NCBI GenBank assembly: GCA_030744095.1
Contig: JASLRF010000638.1
Location: 1-5,113 of the forward strand
Reading direction: 5' to 3'
Length of the DNA: 5,113 bases
Source: Pirellulaceae bacterium
GTDB lineage: Bacteria > Planctomycetota > Planctomycetia > Pirellulales > Pirellulaceae
Of this stretch, positions 1 through 5,088 are shown in pieces. Numbering within the stretch: the first letter of the stretch is position 1; each line of letters begins with the position of its first letter. The notes beneath the pieces are model-generated. The model searched no databases, was not told where the DNA came from, and was given only the letters and a program-made list of their open reading frames with translations. A program made the position numbers and the translations under genes.

Positions 1-536
1 GCGAGTTGCGGCAGAAAGGCAGCCGCGGTGATTTCACCCTGGATGAAACCGAGTATATCGAGATCATCGCCGCCAAGACCGCCGAGCTCTGCGCGTGCAG
101 TTGCCAATTGGGTGCCCATTGCGCCGGTGCCACGCCGGACATCGTCGATCGTTTCACACGGTTCGGTCGCGACCTGGGAATCGCCTTTCAGATCGCAGAC
201 GATGTACTCGATCTGGCTGGCGATGAACAGACGATTGGAAAGTCACTTGGTACCGACCTGGAACAACAAAAAGCGACTCTGCCGATCATTCGCACCTTGC
301 AAATAGCACCTCGCGAGGAACGTGAACAACTTCTGGCGATCTTGCATCGCGAGCCCGGACATGCCGACGACGACCTGCTGCCGCTGCTCAAGAAGCATGA
401 CGCAATCGAGTATTCATTGGACGCCGCTCGCGGATTCGCTGGCCGAGCTGTCGACGAGATTCGCGACCTCGAGCCTAGTCCCTCACTGGCGATGTTGATT
501 ATGATCACCGAGTTCGTCGTGAATCGCTCGATGTGA
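1..536 (+). CDS. Polyprenyl diphosphate synthase, C-terminal part (5' end outside window)
   Basis: Trans-isoprenyl diphosphate synthase; the family condenses isopentenyl diphosphate onto an allylic diphosphate to make the chain of quinones or carrier lipids, in the cytoplasm. About 177 residues are visible and the reading frame runs off the left edge (first full codon at 3), so the first Asp-rich motif is missing. Counting from the leucine codon at 6, the visible core has the KT pair (K24-T25), the second Asp-rich Mg-binding motif in QIADDVLDL (D65-D69), then GKSLGTDL (79-86) and K89-ATLP, the normal order of the family's active site. A typical enzyme has 320-340 residues, so roughly half is present. 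The second motif resembles medium/long-chain enzymes (IspB/HepT type), but product length cannot be read from this half. The stop TGA at 534-536 abuts birA, implying one transcript. Family confident; exact product not. Confidence 0.93.
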   Translation, partial: ELRQKGSRGDFTLDETEYIEIIAAKTAELCACSCQLGAHCAGATPDIVDRFTRFGRDLGIAFQIADDVLDLAGDEQTIGKSLGTDLEQQKATLPIIRTLQIAPREEREQLLAILHREPGHADDDLLPLLKKHDAIEYSLDAARGFAGRAVDEIRDLEPSPSLAMLIMITEFVVNRSM

Positions 537-553
537 GACGCCGATCTGGAGCC

Positions 554-1378
554 ATGACAGATCCCGCACTTGAATTTGACTGCGCCCAAATCTGTTCTCA
601 AACTGCCGTGCGACGCGTCGAACTGCATAACGAACTACCCTCGACCAACGACTTGGCACTTGACCTGGCGATCGCCGCCCCCGCGACAGATCTGCCCCTA
701 CTGGTGCTTGCCGTCTGCCAGACCAGAGGGCGCGGTCGTGGTGATCATTGTTGGTGGTCGACTGATGGGGCGTTGACGTTCTCATTGATACTCGACACCG
801 AAGCTTTGCAGCTGGTACCACGACGGTGGCCTAGAATCTCGCTGGTGACGGGCATCGCCGTCGCCAACACGATACTTGGTCAATTGCCCATGGAACAAGG
901 GGCCATGGAACAAATACCCAGCCACGAGGTGCGCGTTAAATGGCCGAACGATATCTTCGTTGACCGGCGCAAGATCTGTGGAATCCTCACGGAAAACGCC
1001 TCTCGGCAGCCACATCGACTTGTGGTTGGGATCGGTTTGAACGTCAACAATTCATGGAGTGATGCATCAGTTGAATTGCGGAAGATCGGCACTTCGCTGG
1101 TGGATGTCGCTGACCGTCAGTTTTCGCGCCAAGTGATCCTCGTTGATTTTCTCCAGCGATTGCACCAGTCGCTAACCGATCTTGCCCGCGACGCATTCCC
1201 GTTGACCGAAGCCTGGCGAGCGCTCTGCATGTTGGAAGGCAATACGGTCACCGTCGACGTTGGCGGAATCCGGACAACGGGTGTCTGCCAGGGCATCGAC
1301 GACGACGGTGCGTTGCTGCTACAGAACGAAAGCGGCATCCAACACTGCGTAGCAGGTACTGTCGCGGAGATTCACTAG
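554..1378 (+). CDS. birA: Biotin--[acetyl-CoA-carboxylase] ligase, catalytic type without HTH
   Basis: Biotin protein ligase: forms biotinyl-5'-AMP and transfers biotin to the lysine of biotin carboxyl carrier protein domains. From ATG 554 it has 274 residues. Visible motifs: STND (30-33), the biotinyl-AMP loop QTRGRGRG (56-63) followed by WWS (67-69), VKWPNDI with KWPND at 129-133, the active-site lysine region RRKICGIL (K140), GIGLNVN (159-165), and the C-terminal SH3-like domain from about 222 with GIDDDGALLL near 247-256. There is no N-terminal winged helix, so this is a class I ligase that should not act as a biotin-operon repressor. Start choice: a GTG at 533 overlaps the upstream stop by 4 nt and adds seven residues (MRRRSGA); ATG 554 fits the family N-terminus better, though its GGAG (548-551) is only 2 nt away. 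Both starts imply coupling to the prenyl synthase. A 15-bp tandem duplication lies before the KWPND motif. Confidence 0.95.
   Translation: MTDPALEFDCAQICSQTAVRRVELHNELPSTNDLALDLAIAAPATDLPLLVLAVCQTRGRGRGDHCWWSTDGALTFSLILDTEALQLVPRRWPRISLVTGIAVANTILGQLPMEQGAMEQIPSHEVRVKWPNDIFVDRRKICGILTENASRQPHRLVVGIGLNVNNSWSDASVELRKIGTSLVDVADRQFSRQVILVDFLQRLHQSLTDLARDAFPLTEAWRALCMLEGNTVTVDVGGIRTTGVCQGIDDDGALLLQNESGIQHCVAGTVAEIH
888..913 (+). repeat. 15-bp tandem duplication inside birA
   Basis: An 11-nt word (CCATGGAACAA) at 888-898 recurs at 903-913, exactly 15 bp later, so the frame is kept. It encodes Met-Glu-Gln-Gly-Ala followed by Met-Glu-Gln. The extra five residues sit in the variable stretch just before the conserved VRVKWPND segment, where ligases differ in length. 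It looks like a small in-frame slippage duplication. Confidence 0.7.
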
Positions 1379-1393
1379 CAGCCAATGTCGGTC

Positions 1394-1408
1394 CGAGGCA
1401 CAGCCTCG
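1394..1408. terminator. Hairpin in convergent gap, possible bidirectional terminator
   Basis: A 6-bp perfect stem CGAGGC/GCCTCG with an ACA loop occupies half of the 30-bp gap between the birA stop (1376-1378) and the propeller gene's stop (1409-1411, minus). Position suggests transcription termination for both convergent genes. There is no T-run on either side, so it is not a classical intrinsic terminator; it could also be a chance or REP-like palindrome. Confidence 0.3.
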
Positions 1409-3094
1409 CTAGTCCGTCACCAACTCATAGCACGCGGCCTCTTCGGCATTCCTGACTAGCAAGCGATTGCCGTACAGCGTCGGGTTGTTCCACGTCTTCC
1501 CGTTGATTGGCGAAAACCGCGACACCTCGCGGAAGCCCTCTGGCGTCGCGTCGACGAGCGCCACTTTGCCGGATTCCAGTTGTACGAGCAGATGATTGCG
1601 GACTCCCAACAGCTGCCCGTGACCGTAACGACCTCCTTTCCAGACTCGCTGCCCCGTTGCCAATTCGACACATTCGAGAATCCCATCCGACAAGCCGTAA
1701 ACGTGATCGTGGTGAACAACGACGTTGCAGAACTTCGTCTTCAGAACCCGCGTGTTCCGCCATACGTCTCGCACTTCGAATTTGCCGGCCCGTGTCGCAG
1801 TTAGCTGAAACAACGCAGCTCCACCGCCGTATCCTTTGGACAGCATGAATTGGTTTGGGGGCAGAGGAACTGCCTGGGAAACGCTGGCATTGGTGGTGCT
1901 TCCGCCAGGCCATTCGACTTGCCAGAGCATACGTCCAGACTTCGGGTCATGCCCGGACGCGTTGCTTTCATTGACGATCAGAACTTGCCGCTTGCCACCC
2001 AGCGTGGCCAACACCGGTGAACTATAGCTAATCTGGCGATCCCCCGATTCCCAAGCGATCGTGCCACGGGTTTTGTCGAAAGCAACCAACGAAACGTGTG
2101 GTCCATCCCTCGGCCCACCGGCCGGCACGATCACCAGATCATCGACGACCAGCGGCGACCCGGATCTTCCCCAGCCGATCGCTTTCACATCGTCATCGCG
2201 CGGAATTCCGTATCGCCCCAGCAGTTCTTCCCTCCAGAGTTCCGCGCCACTGGCGCCATCCAAACACGAGACAGTGCCGAATGCGCCTTGCGAGTACACG
2301 CGACCATCGTTGATCGTCGGCGTGGCGCGCGGCCCGATGCCTCCCATGAACGTCTTGTGCCGCCCTTCGATCGTATACGACCAGATCAACGCGCCGTCCT
2401 CGACACGGTAACAGGTGACAAGTTCGTGGTCGCCGCGTTGTTCCATCGTCATCGCCACGCCATTGACAACCGCAAACCCGCTCCAACCTGCTCCAATCGG
2501 CCGACGCCAAAGCTCTTTGGGTGGCTGTGCCGTCCAATCTGGAGCCAGACGAACGGTATCAACTCGTCCAAGTCGCCGCGCTCCCAGAAACTCGGGGAAA
2601 TCGTCCGGCGTCGTCTCCCTGACGGACACGTTCTTACCGGTCATCACCGGAGGTTGCTTTAGCAACTCGTCGGGTGACGCCGCGTGGCGGAGACGAAACA
2701 TCGGCACCAACTCGCCGCTTACTTGATAGATCCGATAAGACATGCAAAACGCGGAGATCGCGCCAATCAGTACCGTCAGCCCGCCAAAACGCAAGACGCG
2801 AGGATACCCGCTCAAGAACGCGAACCACGATACCAGCGCGCTAACCGCCAAGAAGCCAAACACTAATGTCAGAATATTGACGATGGCATGATCGCCCGAC
2901 ACGTTTGCCACACGGACCAAGACCAGCAGAACGCACCACAATCCGGCCAGGCACCACACCCAGATCGGCGGCATCAGGCGAAGTCTTTTCTCGGGGGCCA
3001 AGGCGGGCTTCGTGTCTGCCGCCGTAGCGATCAAGGGAGCGGATTCGACGGGCGTCGTGTCGGCGGCATTGGGATCTTGTTCTTGGTCGGACAT
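1409..3094 (-). CDS. Membrane-anchored PQQ-like beta-propeller repeat protein
   Basis: 561 residues from the start at 3094. The order is: a 40-residue hydrophilic Ala/Pro/Asp-rich N-terminus ending in basic EKRLRL; three hydrophobic helices at about 42-65, 69-95 and 100-124; a linker with DFPEFLGARRLG (165-176), the opening seen in many planctomycete propeller proteins; then a propeller to the C-terminus. Blades show the DG-x-x-x-W type turns of PQQ-like repeats: DGALIWSY (233-240), DGASGAELWRE (279-289), RGTIAWES (343-350), DPKSGRMLWQVEW (383-395) and ATGQRVWKG (479-487). Basic residues before helix 1 and between helices 2 and 3 (YPRVLRFGG) predict N-in topology with the propeller outside the cytoplasmic membrane. 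Such proteins are often labelled BamB-like or PQQ-binding, but BamB is a lipoprotein without these helices. No catalytic residues of quinoprotein dehydrogenases are recognised; a scaffold or binding role is inferred. The start is chosen from a well-placed AAAGG; an upstream extension to 3325 is open but looks non-coding. Confidence 0.88.
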   Translation of the reverse strand: MSDQEQDPNAADTTPVESAPLIATAADTKPALAPEKRLRLMPPIWVWCLAGLWCVLLVLVRVANVSGDHAIVNILTLVFGFLAVSALVSWFAFLSGYPRVLRFGGLTVLIGAISAFCMSYRIYQVSGELVPMFRLRHAASPDELLKQPPVMTGKNVSVRETTPDDFPEFLGARRLGRVDTVRLAPDWTAQPPKELWRRPIGAGWSGFAVVNGVAMTMEQRGDHELVTCYRVEDGALIWSYTIEGRHKTFMGGIGPRATPTINDGRVYSQGAFGTVSCLDGASGAELWREELLGRYGIPRDDDVKAIGWGRSGSPLVVDDLVIVPAGGPRDGPHVSLVAFDKTRGTIAWESGDRQISYSSPVLATLGGKRQVLIVNESNASGHDPKSGRMLWQVEWPGGSTTNASVSQAVPLPPNQFMLSKGYGGGAALFQLTATRAGKFEVRDVWRNTRVLKTKFCNVVVHHDHVYGLSDGILECVELATGQRVWKGGRYGHGQLLGVRNHLLVQLESGKVALVDATPEGFREVSRFSPINGKTWNNPTLYGNRLLVRNAEEAACYELVTD

Positions 3095-3102
3095 CAAACC
3101 GG

Positions 3103-3107
3103 CCTTT
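3103..3107 (-). promoter_or_regulatory. Ribosome binding site of the propeller gene
   Basis: On the minus strand AAAGG precedes the ATG at 3094 by 8 nt. This supports starting at the MSDQEQDP methionine rather than at the upstream codon at 3325, whose 77-residue extension is basic, has several cysteines and would bury the membrane helices further from the N-terminus. Confidence 0.5.
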
Positions 3108-3317
3108 CGCGGTGGAATATGCGCACTTTCGTAGATATTTCGTAACGTAGACTCGATCGCTGAAGTCTGCAATGCAAAGCAACGTGTCGATTCTTGGTCG
3201 CGGGTATCATCGGGGCTTAGCAGTCTGTTGATTTTGCGTAGGCCGGCAACAACGTACGTTCGTGACACAACCCAGTTCAGGCAGGATTCTCGTCGACTCC
3301 ATCGATTTGGATCCAGC

Positions 3318-3351
3318 GGCTTCACTCAGCTTTGCACCCTGAGTGAATGCC
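3318..3351. promoter_or_regulatory. Strong dyad / hairpin, candidate operator or 5'-leader structure
   Basis: A perfect 9-bp inverted repeat, TTCACTCAG (3321-3329) and CTGAGTGAA (3339-3347), encloses a 9-nt loop. Three more pairs (GGC 3318-3320 with GCC 3349-3351) extend it with a single bulged T at 3348, giving a 12-bp stem. It lies 137 bp before the SGNH-like start and 224 bp before the propeller start. No T-run follows on either strand, so a terminator is unlikely. As DNA it has the shape of an operator; as RNA it would form a stable leader hairpin. Confidence 0.5.
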
Positions 3352-3390
3352 GAACCTACCTATACAACTTGGAGAAAAAAGAGGAAAACC

Positions 3391-3459
3391 AGGGGGGGCA
3401 GGAGTCTTTTGCCGGAGCGGCCCGAAGGGTGCTTTGTACAATGGACTCCTGAACCCTTT
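3391..3459 (+). repeat. Long-range inverted repeat enclosing two small hairpins
   Basis: CAGGAGTC (3399-3406) is the exact reverse complement of GACTCCTG (3444-3451). Beyond two G/A mismatches, GGG (3394-3396) pairs with CCC (3454-3456), then two G-T pairs and an A-T (3391-3393 with 3457-3459). Inside are GCCG-GAG-CGGC (3411-3421) and CCC-GAA-GGG (about 3421-3429; the two share one base). This could be a folded leader RNA of the downstream gene, a small RNA, or a short dispersed repeat with terminal inverted repeats. The window holds one copy only. Confidence 0.4.
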
Positions 3460-3473
3460 TTGCACGCGGCGTT

Positions 3474-3477
3474 GGAG
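3474..3477 (+). promoter_or_regulatory. Ribosome binding site of the SGNH-like gene
   Basis: GGAG lies 10 nt before the ATG at 3488, slightly long spacing but the only match nearby. The ATG opens directly into a signal peptide, which independently fixes the start. Confidence 0.5.
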
Positions 3478-3487
3478 ATAGATCGCA

Positions 3488-4705
3488 ATGAAAACCAAAT
3501 TGGCCTTGTCATTTCTGGCCTTCCTGCTTCTTTGTAATGGATTCGTCAGTGGCCAACAGACCGAACAACAGCTCGCGCGGTGGCTCAAGCTATTCCCAGA
3601 CGCGGACGCCAATGGCGATGGCCGCCTGACTGCCGAAGAGGCCAAGGCTTACCGGCAGAATCGCCAGGATTCCCGAGGCCGAAGGAATAAAAATCCGTCA
3701 AGTCGGCGGTTAGCACCCGGTGTCGACCCTGGATGGCTAGCCGACCGATTTCCCGCGCAGGCAGTTTGCTATCGGTCGCCAAGAGAGATCGCGGCGATCT
3801 ACGCAAAAACCAAAGAAGGTAACCGAGGTGCGGTAACTTCTTATCCGAAACCCACGGACGGATCGCTGCGCATCATCGGCACGGGGCACAGTTTCATGGG
3901 CCCCGGCTATAAGACTTTTCCGCTGGTCGCCCGCGCCGCCGGGTTCAAGCAACCGCCTCTGGTCACACACACCGGAGGAGGCGTTACCGGGAGCGCTCGG
4001 TACAAGTGGGAACAGGAGAACGGGATTTTTAAGTTTGATGGCAAGCCGACCCCCAAACTGCTGGCGTCCATCGCGGGTGCCGAGTGGGACGTGATGATGT
4101 GGGGACCTTACTATGATGATCGTCCAGCGTACTATGCCTGCTGGATCGACTTCTGTCTGAAATACAACCCACGGATGAAGTTCTATCTATCCGATGCGTG
4201 GCCGCAGTTGGGGCAACTGGATGAAATCCCAACGTCTGAGGACGCCCTCACTGCGGAAACTTTTGTCCGTCTGGGTAAGGAGAAACACGCGACCAACGCC
4301 AAACTCATTGAAGAGCTAAACCAAGAGTATCCGGGAAAGGTGTTCGTGATGCCGACGTGCGAAGCCATGGTCTTGGCCGTGCAGCATTACCATCGAGGCG
4401 ACCTGCCGGGTGTTGAGGGCATTCACACTTTGGTAGGCAAGCAACAACGTTCATTGTGGCGTGATCGGATCGGCCATCTAGGTCCCGGTTTCGGCAATCT
4501 CGAAGGCTACGTGTTTTATGCGACGGTTTACGGACGATCGCCCGAACTCATCGATGGCGACATCCGTTTCGGCGGACCGCCCGACTATCCGAGCCGCGAA
4601 CTCGATCGCACCTTTCGCAAGATCGCCTGGCAAGCCGTGCTGAACAACGCGCTGTCTGGCGTTGTGGACAAAGATAGCGACAAAGTGGGTGACAACCATA
4701 AATAA
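3488..4705 (+). CDS. Exported SGNH-hydrolase-like protein with one EF-hand
   Basis: 405 residues. A signal peptide has basic MKTK, a hydrophobic core at about 5-19 and likely cleavage after VSG22; C16 is preceded by Leu, so it is not a good lipobox. A single EF-hand loop follows, D40-A-N42-G-D44-G-R-L-T-A-E-E51, with every Ca ligand position filled. A basic linker (about 56-75) leads to the putative hydrolase domain. LRIIGTGHSF (127-136) resembles SGNH block I, with S135 the candidate nucleophile; THTGGGVTG (160-168) resembles the Gly oxyanion block. The usual GxND is replaced by WGPYYDD (205-211). Near the C-terminus DRIGHLG (326-332) and GYVFYATVYGRSPEL (340-354) match the position of the D-x-x-H block, but with one extra residue. 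It is probably an esterase- or lipase-like enzyme in the periplasm; the substrate is unknown. Polysaccharide deacylation is only a guess from the phylum. It ends at TAA 4703-4705. Confidence 0.85.
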   Translation: MKTKLALSFLAFLLLCNGFVSGQQTEQQLARWLKLFPDADANGDGRLTAEEAKAYRQNRQDSRGRRNKNPSSRRLAPGVDPGWLADRFPAQAVCYRSPREIAAIYAKTKEGNRGAVTSYPKPTDGSLRIIGTGHSFMGPGYKTFPLVARAAGFKQPPLVTHTGGGVTGSARYKWEQENGIFKFDGKPTPKLLASIAGAEWDVMMWGPYYDDRPAYYACWIDFCLKYNPRMKFYLSDAWPQLGQLDEIPTSEDALTAETFVRLGKEKHATNAKLIEELNQEYPGKVFVMPTCEAMVLAVQHYHRGDLPGVEGIHTLVGKQQRSLWRDRIGHLGPGFGNLEGYVFYATVYGRSPELIDGDIRFGGPPDYPSRELDRTFRKIAWQAVLNNALSGVVDKDSDKVGDNHK

Positions 4706-4707
4706 GA

Positions 4708-4726
4708 GGCGCGGAGCCGCGGCGCC
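4708..4726 (+). terminator. GC-rich hairpin after the SGNH-like gene
   Basis: GGCGC (4708-4712) pairs with GCGCC (4722-4726) around a 9-nt loop, beginning 3 nt after the stop. No T-tract follows, so termination by this hairpin alone is uncertain. Its position and the absence of another downstream plus-strand gene make a 3'-end role plausible. Confidence 0.4.
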
Positions 4727-4784
4727 ACACCATTGATCGTCAACCTACGCGATTTCCATTTCACGACGCCGGGAATATAAAAAG

Positions 4785-4830
4785 CACGCCCGACAGGATT
4801 CGAACCTGTAACCCTCGGTTCCGAAGACCG
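4785..4830 (-). pseudogene. tRNA-Arg(UCG) 3' portion, 5' half missing
   Basis: Read on the minus strand this covers tRNA positions about 28-73: the 5' anticodon-stem remainder CGGT, loop CTTCGGA with anticodon TCG at 4822-4824, the 3' stem ACCGA, variable loop, a perfect T-arm (ACAGG-TTCGAAT-CCTGT, 4793-4809), the acceptor 3' strand CGGGCGT (4786-4792) and discriminator G4785. CCA is not encoded. The first base of the anticodon stem mismatches, and the D-arm and 5' acceptor strand (expected near ACGCCCG) are absent; the sequence upstream is unrelated. The 3' half of a tRNA gene alone is the typical remnant left at an att site by tyrosine-recombinase integration. Not expected to make a functional tRNA. 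Confidence 0.8.
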
Positions 4831-4841
4831 TCTTGGATTGT

Positions 4842-4863
4842 ACCACGCTTTGACCACGCTTGA
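4842..4863. repeat. 11-bp-period direct repeat pair (ACCACGCTT)
   Basis: ACCACGCTT occurs at 4842-4850 and 4853-4861, spaced by one helical turn and directly beside the break point of the tRNA 3' fragment. Same-face spacing of this kind suits tandem binding sites of a recombinase or accessory protein, though function is inferred from position only. Confidence 0.6.
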
Positions 4864-4883
4864 AAAAAACCTGGTTTTCCAGG
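4863..4883 (-). terminator. Intrinsic terminator reading leftward
   Basis: On the minus strand CCTGG-AAAA-CCAGG is followed at once by seven T's (the A-run at 4863-4869 on plus). Stem of five pairs, tetraloop and T-tract fit a rho-independent terminator for transcription arriving from the right, whose gene is not in the window apart from the tRNA 5' fragment. Confidence 0.55.
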
Positions 4884-4900
4884 CCCTTCGCATTCCCCTT

Positions 4901-4920
4901 GCTTCGACCTCGCTTCGACC
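4901..4920. repeat. 11-bp-period direct repeat pair (GCTTCGACC)
   Basis: GCTTCGACC is found at 4901-4909 and again at 4912-4920, identical over nine bases with the same 11-bp period as the pair at 4842. The words differ between the two pairs, so they are not simple copies of each other. Confidence 0.65.
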
Positions 4921-4937
4921 AAAGTACGATTCTGCGA

Positions 4938-4961
4938 ATTAGTGGGGGGATTAGTGGGGGG
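4938..4961. repeat. 12-bp perfect tandem repeat (ATTAGTGGGGGG)x2
   Basis: Two exact abutting copies of a 12-bp unit ending in six G's. It could be an iteron-like binding site or a replication-slippage product. It lies in the spacer between the two tRNA fragments. Confidence 0.75.
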
Positions 4962-5020
4962 ACTTCAAAACGCCAAATTCGCCAGCGGAACCTGCATTCG
5001 GTTGACGTCGAAAAACATCC

Positions 5021-5069
5021 GACCTTCTGTTCCGGAGGCCGACGCTCTGTCCAGTTGAGCTATGGGAAC
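5021..5069 (-). pseudogene. tRNA-Arg(CCG) 5' portion, T-arm and 3' end missing
   Basis: On the minus strand: acceptor 5' strand GTTCCCA (5063-5069), TA, D-stem GCTC/GAGC around AACTGGACA, anticodon stem TCGGC, loop CTCCGGA with anticodon CCG at 5033-5035, then ACAGA where GCCGA would be needed to pair (mismatches at two of five positions), and variable-loop-like AGGTC. After that, GGATGTTTTTCG cannot form a T-arm and no TGGGAAC acceptor strand follows. Its acceptor strand does not pair properly with the 3' fragment at 4785-4830, so the two pieces come from different tRNA-Arg genes. The identity switch falls at the anticodon loop, a usual crossover point of tRNA-targeting integrases. Confidence 0.7.
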
Positions 5070-5070
5070 A

Positions 5071-5088
5071 CAAGACTCCTAAGTCTTG
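5071..5088. other. Perfect 7-bp hairpin next to the tRNA 5' fragment
   Basis: CAAGACT (5071-5077) and AGTCTTG (5082-5088) enclose CCTA. It sits 2 nt upstream of the first base of the tRNA-Arg(CCG) fragment on the minus strand, so it would lie in the leader of any precursor transcript. Role unknown; no T-run on either strand. Confidence 0.45.

Larger units (their letters stand above)
3095..3487. other. Divergent intergenic region with two inverted-repeat structures
   Basis: 393 bp between the divergent starts of the propeller gene and the SGNH-like gene. No ORF here has protein-like composition. It holds a 10-bp palindrome AACGTACGTT (3251-3260), a strong dyad at 3318-3351, a purine-rich stretch (about 3371-3404, including seven G's in a row at 3392-3398) and a long-range inverted repeat at 3391-3459. 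Promoters for both genes must lie here, but I see no convincing -35/-10 pair in either direction: TTGCAC (3332-3337) and TATACA (3361-3366) are 23 nt apart, which is too far. Confidence 0.6.

Noticed and set aside
3095..3325. 77-residue N-terminal extension of the propeller protein
   Set aside because: Open frame only; its composition is basic and irregular, it would overlap the dyad at 3318-3351, and the start at 3094 has a well-spaced AAAGG.
3488..3553. Lipoprotein signal peptide with C16 as lipidation site
   Set aside because: The residues before C16 are Leu-Leu-Leu, lacking the small residue at -1; VSG followed by Gln fits ordinary signal peptidase I cleavage.
3322..3645. Minus-strand and plus-strand small ORFs over the second inverted repeat
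   Set aside because: Low-complexity Pro/Ser/Arg translations with no ribosome site, overlapping the signal-peptide end of the SGNH-like gene.
4585..4893. Minus-strand 102-residue ORF running across the tRNA-Arg 3' fragment
   Set aside because: It contains VTGSNPVGRAF, the typical false translation of a tRNA T-arm and acceptor end, and then reads antisense through the SGNH-like gene.
5016..5018. Start of a gene on the minus strand at the ATG after AGAAGGTCGG
   Set aside because: The frame closes after only 17 codons, and the AAGG belongs to the tRNA variable-loop sequence.
4785..5069. A single tRNA-Arg gene interrupted by a group I intron in the anticodon loop
   Set aside because: Acceptor strands GTTCCCA and CGGGCGT do not form a proper 7-bp stem, the two anticodons differ (CCG and TCG), and both fragments carry a full anticodon loop, so they are not two exons of one tRNA.
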